Below are positions 1 to 11,400 of a stretch of 64,000 bases of DNA, one piece after another (position 1 is the stretch's first letter; every line of letters starts with the position of its first letter). Below the pieces are notes generated by a model. That model ran no database searches and had not been told where the DNA came from. It worked only from the letters and a program-made list of their open reading frames with translations. Position numbers and translations under genes: made by a program. The stretch comes from Planoprotostelium fungivorum (taxonomy: Eukaryota; Evosea; Variosea; Cavosteliida; Cavosteliaceae): NCBI GenBank assembly GCA_003024175.1, contig MDYQ01000107.1, forward strand, positions 1-64,000, in the 5' to 3' direction.

Positions 1-644
1 TGACAAAGTTGTGTGTCGTTTGGAGATATCTCTTTCCAATATTTTGGTCTACAACTCGGAATCACAAATCGATTCTATGCTTCCTTACACTTACGTATTG
101 AGTTTACCCCCCTCCATCAAGATCTATCCGGTATTTCACACCTCACTTCTCACGCTGTACATGGAGAACACATTGGTAGGTTGAAAGAGACCAGCTCCAC
201 CTCCTGTCATAATTGACAGTGAACAAGAGTACAAGGTTGAGGCAATCTTGGATGTACAAAAGCAATATGGGAAGACCCAATATCTTGTAAGCTGGAAAGG
301 TTATGGCCCAGAGGAGAATTTGTGGTTACCTGAGGACAACCGGTCTAATAGCCCAGACCTGGTGGCAGATTTCAAGGCAAGAACCGCTCGCATCACCACA
401 TCCAAGAGGAAGCACAAGAACTGATCTGCTGGATCAAGGGGACAATGTTATGACACTACATTGTAGAGAAGGAATATCAATGACAAAAGGAATTGATTTA
501 ACGGTCTACAATTGCATTGTGTAATAAAAGGGAATTGTTTGAAGCCCATCCACAAGGAGAGGTTTCATACATACATCATCAAAGTTATCCCTCCTTGTGA
601 ATCCTTTATCCTGTTATCAAGAGTGAGATCATCCATTTATAACA
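1..644 (+). mobile_element. Ty3/gypsy chromovirus remnant (3' end of pol plus 3' LTR)
   Basis: This is a fossil fragment cut by the window edge. The plus strand carries the C-terminal end of integrase followed by a chromodomain (about 215-420), with the aromatic and YLVSWKGY-type core that marks chromoviruses. A purine-rich tract at about 435-444 lies just before a likely 3' LTR at 446-644 that begins TGTTAT and ends ATAACA. The element is incomplete and degraded, carrying several breaks. The LTR end is shared in inverted form with the neighbouring remnant. The family call rests on the chromodomain position after integrase and on the LTR termini. The exact LTR end is inferred. Confidence 0.72.
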
Positions 645-701
645 CATGAGTTCAAAGAATGTTATAAATGGATTATTCCACTCTTGATAACAGGGCAAAG
701 G
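603..701. repeat. Inverted repeat, LTR ends facing each other
   Basis: Two arms of about 42 bp (603-644 and 660-701) are near-perfect inverted copies separated by 15 bp. They correspond to the ends of the two facing LTR remnants. The pair could form a long hairpin. Confidence 0.8.
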
Positions 702-1480
702 ATGAACAAGGATGGACAACCATTTGGATGTGCTTTGAATATATGATTATCATTCAATTCTTATGCATCCATTTGTTACAGTGAAGCAAAGATTCAAGAT
801 ATATAAGAATGCTGTTCTGAATGATAATCAGGCATGATTGATGTTGACAATATGTATGTATATGATTATGGGAGTCATAAGAGTGCTGGTATGATTATCA
901 CTGATTCACCCTGGATGCCTTTTATATCAATATAGTGTTACTAGAACCAGACTTGCAACTCAAGTTAAGAGAGAATTTTGTCTCAAGTCCATCAAATCAG
1001 GTCAAATTGGAAGTTGACCAACCAACTTGGGCTTGAGCCAAAAGGAAAATCAAGTAAAATTATCAGCTTTCTCTTGGAAAGTCAAGTCAGATGTTGCAAG
1101 CCCTTAAACAATCATTTTGACCTTGCATTCTTGTTCACTGCTAATTATGATGGAGGTGGAGCTGGTCTCTTCTGACCTACCAATGTGTTCTCTGCCTATC
1201 CTGTCTGATTTGCAAGAGTTCTTCTTCTGAATCAATCTTCTAATCTCAATCACAATTTGTGTTCATCTTGTCTTTATTCATCATACACCCTAACTCTAAC
1301 TTGGTTCATATGTCCCTGTGTCTACCCATTGCAACACCTACAGTCTGTCATTTACTTGTTATTGTGCACATCCACCTTGATCCACTTGTTTTGCACTGTT
1401 GTTTGGTGTTGCTATCTTGGTCAGAGAAATTATTCAATTGTTATGTATGCACCTGCATATATTTCTGCATTTCCTTTCTA
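660..1480 (-). mobile_element. Second Ty3/gypsy remnant, opposite orientation
   Basis: This is a degraded fossil on the minus strand. Its LTR-like part (about 660-945) shares the terminal segment of the LTR at 446-644 in inverted orientation. Reading on the minus strand, bases about 1145-1190 closely match the integrase-chromodomain junction at 165-215 of the first remnant, and traces of integrase-like sequence extend to about 1480. It is older-looking and more diverged than the plus-strand remnant and has many breaks. The right-hand limit is uncertain because it fades into the 3' end of the next gene. Confidence 0.55.
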
Positions 1481-2701
1481 ATGTTGGGTGCACTTGATGA
1501 ACAAGATTTTCTGAACATTGACTGCTCCAACAAATCTGTGGGCTGAAAGAGTGGTTAGACCAGTGATTTTGAGAAGGCAATGATATGCCACCTTTTTGAA
1601 ATAGCAAATAAACTGGGAGAATGCAGGGTTGTACCATTCATTCATCTGTGTCATCTCATGAACAGTGAGATGTGATGATGGAATTCCAGCTATCTTTGGT
1701 TTCCAAGAGAGGAAGAGCTTCAAGTTTGGTACCTTCATTCAATTATAAACAGTCACTGTGAACAATCTCACCACATAGATCACACCTTGGGACAAATTCT
1801 CATAGAAATTGGTTGATGTCAGTTGATGAGGGGCATAGATGAGGAGTCGGTCCTTCATCTCTTTGGCTCCTCCGTGAGCATTGTGAGGAATGATGATGGG
1901 TGATGTCTTGATCTTCCTCATCATGGGCTTCAGAAAATTCTCATAGTTGATGCCACTGTCTGATATGAAGTACGTCTCATCTGTAGCCTGGGGTAGCTCT
2001 ACGGTCTTTGTCCTTTGTCTCTGCTCCAACTTGGACTCCAGGGTCATCCCTGAGAGTGGGATGATGTCTCGTATCCATATTGCTGCGTCATGGACTCTCA
2101 GAGCGTACACTTTCTCCACCTCATTGTTTGTGATGCACAGGACGTTCTCTCTCCTGCATCCTTCCTTCTCTCAATTCAGTTCCAGAAGATAGAATCTTCT
2201 CACCGAGATGAGCTGACAATAGGATAGGTCTTCAAGGAGATCTTGGTCGTAACGATCGGTGATGTAGATGACGATGGGGAGGGGGCAGTTGTACGTCAGA
2301 AAGGGACGAGAGAACCCCACCACATCTCCAATGATGATCATGTCGTATTCCTTTGAACAGTATTGATGCTTGTTCTTGGTGTACCAGCGTGCTGCAATGT
2401 CCTCCGTGATGGTGGATGTCCCCATGTGACCTTGAATTTGTATCCGTGTCATGTTGAAGGTGCCCAGAGAAGATAATGTTCCCTCCACATCATCGGTGAT
2501 GCCTCCCTGACTGACGAACAGGATCTTCTTCGATTTCAGTTCTCTCCGCAAGTTGGTCGAGCTCCACTCCTCCTCTCGAAGACCTCTATTCGAGGCAATG
2601 GCAAGAGACAGAAAGACAATCACAGAGAGAGCTGACAACCATTTAACGTGCTTGCTCTTGATCCGGTGTGGAATGATTGACAACATCTTTGAGAATCTCA
2701 T
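1478..2701 (-). CDS. Type II membrane protein, glycosyltransferase-like
   Basis: Three exons are inferred: 2701-2204, 2167-1772 and 1732 to about 1478. The start is the first ATG of a 166-codon open exon. A basic N-terminus is followed by a hydrophobic signal anchor (about residues 20-40), as in Golgi type II proteins. The luminal part begins with a beta-alpha start (KKILFVSQGG) and has the pattern PIVIYITDRYD and, after the second intron, GVIYVVPNLKLF, which resembles GT1/GT4-like protist glycosyltransferases. The family call is by recollection of pattern, so the donor sugar and acceptor are unknown. The C-terminal end runs into Ty3/gypsy debris, so the last exon may have been rebuilt or shortened by the insertion. 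Confidence 0.5.
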
Positions 2702-3183
2702 GTACGATTAGCTTGACGTTCGATTGGATTTAAATCACATGTTCTGAGCAGGTGAGAACGGCGAGGTTGCAGATTTTTGACAGCTGACACTGCGACCTGC
2801 TTCCAAAATATTCAATCCTTCAAGTATCAGTCTTTGGATCGAGCCCATCAATTGCATTGTTCAAGTTTTACGAGGATAGTAGAAAGAGAGACTACCTGAA
2901 TTTCTGTTCAGCGAGAGAACAATTGAATCGTCCCTCTTTGGGACTGAATCACATCCACATGAAGCCCTTGAAGGCAGCTGTAGTTTGAATTCGGGTCCGA
3001 AAATCGAGAGAAAGTTGGCAGTGATTTCGAATGACCCCCGGCAGATGAGATGGAATTACCACACGAACAAAATCACACCAATACGTACGCTTCACTTAAT
3101 TATCATACAAACGCCTATTTATGTGAGATGATTAGACCATTCACCATTTGACCCATTCATCTAGTTAATTCTAAAACCATTCG
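2702..3183. other. Intergenic, shared upstream region of divergent genes
   Basis: Some 480 bp lie between the start of the minus-strand membrane protein and the next plus-strand gene. I see no convincing ORF or RNA gene. It presumably holds both promoters, and the part before 3183 is AT-rich. Confidence 0.5.
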
Positions 3184-4000
3184 ATGTCTTCCATCAGCTC
3201 ACATCACGCTTGTGAAGTGGACGAGAAGTCCATGTCGAAAGACGGATACGTCAGATGGACTCCACTCGACAGAAAGATCTTCTTCGATATAGCGCGAGGG
3301 AGAATTGTCGCCGTCCAGTATGGTGAAAAGATAATGGAAACGATATCATGGCTCGGTTATGAAGTTCTGATGGAACTTACACCCCTCAATTGGTTAGTGA
3401 AGAAGATCAAAAAGAGGCCACACTACAGCTGGAGTCATAGTTTTCTCATATTCATGGTGGATCATCCCATCCTCGGTCGATGGTGAGCCTTCTTTTGGTT
3501 CATTTATGGATTCATCAGAGAGATCGAGGCTTTGATCACTGATCTTGAGAAGGTACGTGAGAAGTGAATATGGTCACGGAATGGCATCCGAAGTCACCAT
3601 ACGGGTGGGCAAGCTGACGAACGATCTAATCCGACCGAGGGAACACCTACGAGTGAGACTCCTTCCATCGAAATCCTGACGTCGTCAGAGTCCATACTGT
3701 ATTCCAGAAGAGAAAGAACCCATCTACATCGAAGAACTGTTGAAGCACGAACCTGGGCAGTACAGTATACCATCGAATAATTGTAAATCATACTGCGAGC
3801 GAGTCCTTCGAAAGTTGGTAGATGTAGAGGTATGTCTGTGTACGTGGATGTACATCTGACGACTGTAGACCATTCCAGACCAGCACCTTCGAGATTTTCC
3901 CAGAATCGTGGGGGATGCGTGGTTCGGTGAGTGTTGTTGTTCGCCGTTGGACTCGGCTGACGTTGAATCAGACGGGAGGTACAGCCTTCTCAGTCAATAG
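3184..4000 (+). CDS. Putative papain-fold (LRAT/NlpC-like) protein
   Basis: Five exons keep one frame: 3184-3482, 3553-3652, 3689-3829, 3869-3926 and 3972-4000. The protein is about 210 residues with no signal peptide. Two segments recall permuted papain-like thiol hydrolases: a His in YSWSHSFLIFMVDHP, and later YSIPSNNCKSYCERVL, like the Asn-Cys helix of LRAT and PPPDE families. Seen directly are the His and NNC motifs; the fold is inferred. The second intron set uses typical CTGAC plus TGTAG acceptor sites. The first acceptor (before 3553) was chosen because a nearer AG would create a stop. Substrate unknown. Confidence 0.5.
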
Positions 4001-4169
4001 ACTTCGTGTGATTCCCTTAGACAATGGATGACTGTGAATAAATGATTCATACCTGTACGATGATGTGAAAGATTGCCTCTATGTCTACTTCTGGACGAGA
4101 TGACGGCCCGTCATAAATCTCCGAAGAAACTTCTGAACCCATGGCGCGACAGACGCGAGACACCACCCG

Positions 4170-5063
4170 ATGAGCAGATTACAGATGCTCTTGATCCTCC
4201 TCTTTCTGCTGGCTTTGAACGTGTCAGCGGATTGGACCAGCTGCACGTATCAACAATATGATCTCTCTAGTCTGAAGCAATCAAAGGACATGTCGTTACA
4301 ATGGGGAGGAGTGAGACTGAAATGGCTGAAATAACGATTGATATCATCTTAGGCCAACTATCTCTTTAACTTTTGTCAAGATTTGCAATCAGAACTTCTC
4401 TGCCCCAAGTCATGCACTGCTTGTAGATATGGAGGGCAAGGCCAGCCGGCATGTTTGATGACCAACAGTAGCATCACCTTCTCGAACCGTGAGAAAGTTC
4501 ATATCACCATCAACTGAGTCGACCAGTTGAACCTGGAGTGGAGGGATTCGAGATCACTTCAGGATATAAGAGCTCTGGCCCAGCTATGCCACCGACGTCT
4601 CTTGACGTCCACATCTTTGTACGCTGTGACCCAACCCAGGCCGCCCCGGGTTTCATCAACACCACGAGCCAAGGATACGATGCGAGAGGTTTCCAGCTCT
4701 TCTATATCTGGTCTCCTGCTGGCTGCCTCGCCCCTCCCAAAGATGAAAGTGGTGGAGGTGGAGCTCTCGGTGTTGGTGCCATCTTATGCATTGTGTACGT
4801 TGTCGCTCACATCACACCATCATTGATCGAGTCACAGGTTCGCGAGCGTGATAGCAGCGTATCTGATCGTGGGTGTGGCCGTGAAACGAGTGCGGACGAA
4901 AGAATTTGGAGTCCCAAACAAAGGCTTGTGGGTGTCGACGGGTGGTCTGATCAAGGTGAGAGATGAAGATGAGATGGCGTCTCAACACCCACAGGACGGT
5001 TTCCATTTCACTTACGGCAAGACGCGAGCAATTTTGAGGAGAGAAGAATATCAAACCGTGTAA
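4170..5063 (+). CDS. ATG27 / mannose-6-phosphate receptor-like membrane protein
   Basis: Five exons: 4170-4310, 4353-4488, 4527-4794, 4838-4955 and 4995-5063. The product is about 240 residues. It has a cleavable signal peptide (LLILLFLLALNVSA), a Cys-rich luminal domain with pairs such as CPKSCTAC, one transmembrane helix (ASVIAAYLIVGVAV) and a short basic tail ending EEYQTV. This layout matches the small MRH-domain family that includes yeast Atg27 and the cation-dependent M6P receptor, which cycle between Golgi, endosomes and autophagy membranes. The start is the only ATG that gives the signal peptide. The tail tyrosine could serve in sorting. Family placement is an inference from layout and cysteines; ligand unknown. 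Confidence 0.6.
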
Positions 5064-5282
5064 TGTAGACTCCATGAGGCACCGATGATCGTTTATAGTG
5101 GCGATCGGCTCGATCGAAATGAGTAATAAAGCGGTGGAATCGTAGTTGGCATGAATTGATTGGATCGAACAACAGAAGATCTGCATCACATGATCACATG
5201 CAGATGAGCACAAGAGAAGAGGAAGAGAGTTGATTATAAACATCTATTCGATTGACTGGTGATACAAGAGGAAAAATCTAGG

Positions 5283-7840
5283 TTAAGCGGAGGCACCCTC
5301 GAACATGGGGTTGGCACCACCTCCACTGCCGGGGACGTACATGGGGTTGTTCTGTACTCCTCCAGCTGCGGCAGCTCCCGAAGTGAAGTAGTCGAATCCC
5401 TTCTTTCCAGCGAATCCGAGAATAGCGGCTCCAGCGGCACCTCCAACGGCAATACCAGCGATGGCTCCGGCGGTGATACCCGCGATGACGGCGGGGGTGA
5501 GCTTGCAGTTGACGGATCCAGCGTCTCCACTGCAGTATCCACAGGCGTCAGTGGTACCTCCCTCTACCACGGCGAGGAAACATCCAACGGTGAGGTTGCA
5601 CTGGAGGGTGTGGCAGTTTCCAACCAACTGAGAGAAGTTTCCTACTTGATAGCAGTCGATGGGGGCAGTGACACAGCCGTCGACCGAGTTACAGGTGGTG
5701 TTGTCACACACGGTGTTGTTGACGGTAGAGCAGGTCACGGCGGGGTAGGTACAGCCTCCCAAATCGTTGTTGCACTTGTCGATGGTACATGCGTCCTTGT
5801 CATCCGGGCAGTCCGTGAAGGGCTCGTAGACACATTGGTTTCCAGCGGTCTGTGTGCTGTTGCAGCTGTCATGGGTGCAGAAGTTGTTGTCGTTGCAGAC
5901 GTAGGGAGTGTGGATGCAGGTGCCGTTGGTAGCGTCACAGGTGTCCACAGTGCATGGGTTTCCGTCGTCACAGTTCTTGGGCTTCGTGACGTGGGCACCG
6001 GTCAAAGGATCGCAGGTGTCCTGCTGACATACTCCGACAAGGTTGGGTGTGAAAGTGGCGCAAGCACAGGTGGCGTTGTAGCTGCACTTGTTGCTGTCAG
6101 GCACTGTGGGGTTGCAAGAGGTACAGCCCTGGCTGAATCCAGCCTTGGCGGGGCAGCTTCCGGCGAGGTCATCCATGTACTGGCATCCAAGCTTTCCGTC
6201 CGTGCAAGTACCCTTCTGGCATTGTTTCTTACCGCAAGTGACTGCCTGGGTGGCACATCCAGTACTGGGGTTGCAGTAGGCAGTGTTACACAGGTCACCA
6301 GGGCACAGAGGGGTCAAGTCCTGAGCAGCGTTACAGCCAAAGGCAGGGTTGGTGCAGGTGGAGTAGGTACAGGTGGTGTTGGAGCAGGTGGGGCAGATGC
6401 AGGCACCCTTGCATCCACAGAAACCACCCTTGCAGTTGCAGTTGGAAGTCGTGGTGGCGGGACAGGTGAAGGTGGTGATCTTCTGCACGGAATTGGCCAG
6501 ATCCTTGTAGTTACCGACTTTGAGGTAGCTGTTGGGGCTGGACATCTGGGTCATAAAGTCCTCCCTCATGTCGCTGTTTCCAACTCCGATTCCAAAGACA
6601 GTGAGTTGACCGTTGGGGGGGTACAGGTTCTGCATGGGAGTGATCTGATCGAGCCAGTTGATTCCACTTCCATCCGAGCGACCACCACTTCCATAACAGT
6701 TGTTTCCGTTCTCCCATCTCCAGCATCCCCTCTGTACGTTGGGGACGTTGTTCTGTCCGTCCGACAAGATGAGCAGAATCTGGGGCACTCCAGCTCTCTT
6801 GTTCTGGGAGAACATCTACTACAAGTCAGCACACGCACAGTGATCGGGAGAGGCTCACATTGAGGGAGGCCTTGATACCACAACCGATGCAAGAACTCTC
6901 GGAGACCTTGGGGCGAGTCTGGTTGACGGCGTTGATGAAGGAAGTCTTGTCAGAGAGGAGTCCGGGGGTTCTTCCGTCGGGTTGGAAGGTCTTGGTGTAG
7001 GCATCGTTACCGAACCAGACGAGACCCATGCGTCCCAAGTTGTAGCCAAACTTGAAGGAGTTGGCGAATTGGTTTCCGAAGGACAAGATGTTGCCCCACA
7101 TGGTGTCGTCGATACTTCCAGACATGTCGATGGCTGAGATTCCATCAGCATCGAGAGCATGAGATGGCAGACTCACCCAAGATGACGTCGGCGGGCTGGT
7201 CACAGGTGGTGGTGGGGCAGCTCCAGGTGGAGAAAGCAGACAGAGCGTTGGTATCAACACCGGTCGTTTGAGAAGAGAAGGTGAAGACCGCACCGTTGTT
7301 CAGAGTGGCTCTGGAAGAACATGAGAATGTAGAGGGGAGAAGATCCACTCACGTAGCGACGTAGTTACCCGAGACGGTGAGCTTCGTGACGTAGGTGCTG
7401 TAAGTGGTAGAACCACTGTAAGTGTAGTCCTTGTTGTTCGTCGTGGAAAAGCCGCTGCTGGTGAATTGGTACAGAGGAATGGTGTAAGCAGTCGCTTCAC
7501 ATGCCGAACACTTCTTGTATTGAACGTTCTGCATCTCGTCAACACGTTGAGAAAATCCTCCAAACTCACGGCAGGTTGGCCACTCGGGGTGTTCTGACGG
7601 TCGATGATTGTAATTACACCTCCTTGATCGTAATCGAGACGTTGTCTCTGTTGAACGGAGGACCATTGGATAGAACCACTGAGAGTACCCTGTGATCTCA
7701 TGAGTCCCTTTCAAATCATCACAAGTGGTGGTGCTCACCGAGATGGTGGGGTCAGAGTATGTGAATCTAGCGGTGAACTCTGTGACAGTATCACTAGCGG
7801 CAGAGGCCAGCAGCAGCAGAGCGAAGACCAGCACCTTCAT
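5283..7840 (-). CDS. Sib-like integrin-beta-like adhesion receptor
   Basis: Six exons (7840-7739, 7689-7570, about 7528-7353, 7310-7177, 7133-6859, 6815-5283) give 779 residues. Order of parts: signal peptide (KVLVFALLLLASAAS), N-terminal domain, von Willebrand A domain with MIDAS motif DMSGS, then a long Cys-rich stalk of CTDC-type repeats (for example CDDGNPCTVDTCD), one glycine-rich transmembrane helix (about 710-738) and a short tail with NPMY (759) and NPMF (771). Dictyostelium SibA-E have exactly this plan: they bind particles and substratum and recruit talin through NPxY-like motifs. The role in adhesion and phagocytosis is inferred from that family. The second NPxF motif has Phe instead of Tyr. 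Confidence 0.85.
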
Positions 7841-8426
7841 CCTTGGAGGGGTAACGGAAAATGTCTCTTGTCTCGCTACTGCTCTTCACATCCGCAAACG
7901 CCCGACTGTGCGGTTCGTTAACGAGGAATATTTCCTCCGATTCGTCGCCCTTTGAAACGTGTCAAAGAATAGGAGTGCCCGTTTTCGTATTTGGCTCCCT
8001 TTTGGTCGGCTTCCACCAAACCTTGGGCTCTATCGCGAACTTATATCGGAAGGCGTCTCCGCCGTAGAAGCCATTTCTCCTCAGATGCAGATGTTCATTC
8101 GCCATGGATGAAACATAATATTAGATAACGGAGGTGAGGCGGAACGGAGACACAGAAGAGTAGCAGGCAGGCCGTTGATTTGTGCCGATAAAAAATGTCC
8201 TGCCAAGCGGCTGACAAGTATTCCAGACTAGTCTTGAATGGGCCATTTGCTCTCTCCTTCTATGGAAGGTCATCCCTATTCCTCAGGATAGGGGTAGTAT
8301 CTTCTCATAAGATTGATATAATCTGGGATATTATGAGGGTTGTAGATGTCGACAGTTTTTATGCGGAATTTCTGAATCTTACGTACTCATCTATCACGCA
8401 TCGCAACGCACGCACGAACGATCATC
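7841..8426. other. Intergenic, divergent promoter region
   Basis: Some 590 bp separate the Sib-like gene and VPS13, which are transcribed away from each other. Short open frames here have no family resemblance and no intron logic. I see no RNA gene. Confidence 0.5.
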
Positions 8427-11400
8427 ATGAACCTGATCACGTTTTTCTTCAACGCTATCAATCGTTACCTATTGTTCGGTCTGTTCCATCCGGTTGATGA
8501 AGATGCATTTACGTTACGATTATTCGAAGGTGTTGAACATCTTGTGAATGATTCTGAACGACGGTCAGGGATGATGGATGTAAAGCACATCAAAATGGAG
8601 AGGGAATTGAATCTGTATCTCTTCAAGATCTTAGCCCTCCAAATTGGAGAATTCAGAGTGCACATTCCATGGAGAAACATCAGGAGACAACCGATCAGCA
8701 TCAAAATCAGGGCTGTGACCTTACGCATCAGATTGAGCCCCCTGAGCCACGTGAGAATCTCCTCCACCGGACACACCTGAACGTAAACAGACGACTATGA
8801 ATCACGCCCGACGTGTGCTATCCCTCCTCGCCTCATCTGTGTCTTACGTCCCCCGTTGGATGTATCCACCCAAAGGTCTCGTGGATGGTTTCATCACATC
8901 TCTCCTGTCTCTCTCCACGCTCGAACTGGAAGACATCACCTTATCCATTCAGTCACAGAAGCATCACTCTCTATTTACACAATTACGCTTACGTCAGGTG
9001 CATCTCATGAAACGTGCGAAACTGAAACGAGGCATAGTTGGAGAGTTACCCCACCAACGAGACGTACTCGGACGTACAGAAGAGCAGTATGGATGGGAGG
9101 GTGTATCGAGTGGTGACCATCAGAGGAATGTCTATAGAGACGAAGAAGAGCCTCCTCCTCCATCCATCCGATGTCGACCTACGACTGTGTCTAGAGTATG
9201 GAAGAGACACCTTCTTGTCCACTCACAGGGGCACACCTATGCTGTCTATAGACATTCGAGTGAAGGAGATGACCTCTTCTCTCAATCTCTTGGATGTCGA
9301 TGACTTGTGTTCTCTGTTGGGTACAGAGAGGGAGAATAGAGTGGGAGAAGAGAAGAGAGGGGAAGAAGGGAGAGAGAAGACGAGTAGAGAGAGGTGGAGG
9401 GATGCGAGTGAGTGGACGTGATACATCGATGATTGATGAGAGTAGTTGAGAGGGTGATGATGAAGGGAGGAGAGAAGGGAATCAAGAGGGAATACATCGA
9501 GATGTACAAGACGTGGAGGTGACAGATCATCGAGATGATATGAGATGACAGGAGATAGGAGAGCAGGATACGATGTGAACGACGATCTGTTGTATTCCTG
9601 TGATAAGAGACCTTACGGTGTTTCGTTTCATCGATGGAGACTGTTGAACAGAAAGTTGAGAGAGGAGCAGATTGACAGGTGAGTGGATGGATCGACGATG
9701 AATTCATCAGGAATAGATACAAGTGTAAGGCACACGATGAATTGTACCAGGAGGGATTTTATGATATCATACCCGATAAGCCATGGTGGTTCAATTACCT
9801 TCCCTCCCAACTGCAGATGGATGACAATTTCTATGACATCATGGATGATCACAACACGGAGGAAAGAGAGTGGATCGCACCAGATCACTCCCTTCCTCTC
9901 TCCATACCAGTGAGATATCTCAACCATCCTCCCCTCTCCATTCTTACGATGTCAGTCTCATCATCTCTCCTTTACCTTTTCACTCGATTCACACACATTG
10001 GCCCTTCAAAGGGGTGAACAAGACTTGTGCAGCATCAACGTCAAGGAGATATCCATGAGAGTGAAACAAGAAGAGAGAAAGAGCGAGGTGAGGAGAGAAG
10101 AAGAGAAGAGATGACGAACGGTGCAGATGGATGTTCGCATGGGAGGAATGACCATCAGAGACGAGATGAACCCACAGAGCAACTTTCCTTATCTATTCCA
10201 GACCATGTCCTCTCCTTACTTCTCACTCTCCATCTCCAGAGTCGATCGATCCATATCCATTCGTACGGAGATGAACAAATCTGAGTGCATCCTTCACACT
10301 CTCTTCATTCAGCAGTTGGGTGAGTCATCCATCATCGATGTCATCAAACATCATTGATCTGATGTGATGAACAGCTCAGTCTGTACCCTCTCTATCCTTA
10401 CCTTCTGAGATGAATGTGAAGAAGATGAAGGAGATGATGGATTGGATGAGAGACATTCCACTTCCAACGATACAGGTGTGCTTCCATCTCGATCTGCAGA
10501 ACAGATGAGACTGAGAGACATGCAGGAGATCGAACCATCGATCCACATCCACCTACCTAAGATGTTCATCCTCTTAGAACCAAGGAGTAAGCAGACACCC
10601 ATGATGGTGGTTGATCTAGGAGCCATCCAACTCACACCCACGAGCACACGAAAGACATCACTCAATCTCACCATCTCCCGCATCGACGTGGACATCACTG
10701 ATGAGGGAAAGAGAACGACACAGAGAGATGGAGGTCACGCCTGTCAGGCCCTTCTGAGATTCTCAGGGATGGAAGCTCTCATCGATGTCGATCGAAAGGT
10801 CGATGTGGAGACATGCATCCTTCACCTCCACTTGTACCTCTCTCCCCCTGTTCTACGAGAGGCCTTCATGTTCCTCTACGCCTTTCAGCCTCCCTCAACG
10901 ATACCAATGGACATCCATCAGGTGAGAGGGAGAGAGGAGAGAGAGCTGAAGGAGAGAAGGAGAGGATGGGTGATGTCATCCACTTTCCCACGTGGATGAA
11001 GGAAGGTCACGTGACCGTCAGGGTACAAGATGTCACGGTGTATGTTCGGGGAGAAGACAAGAGGAACCTGTGCAATCTGACTCTGAGAGACACGAAGATG
11101 GAGTACAACAGTTGGGATGGATCTCTCTTGTCATCCACATTGGGTAACTTGACTCTATCGGATGGAGAGCGTCTCTTCCTCTCCCTCAATCGACCATGGG
11201 ATGAACACGGTGCACCACACACGCTAGCCTCTCAACTCACTTCACGATTCACCGTACGAAAGCAAGAGGTGATGATCGATCTCATCGATGATGAAGATGG
11301 ATTGATGTAGAGACAGGGAGTGATCCATGTGGAGGGAGGAGTGGATCACATCCAGATGATCTCTGACCCGATCTTCATCCGAGACATGATCCAGTTCACG

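Noticed and set aside
5259-6863. Long plus-strand open frame (534 codons)
   Set aside because: It is the antisense of the last exon of the Sib-like receptor; its Gly/Val/Ser-rich composition is a mirror of the Cys/Thr-rich repeats.
9282-9722. Minus-strand Ser/Leu-rich frame
   Set aside because: Antisense of purine-rich VPS13 exons and introns; low-complexity.
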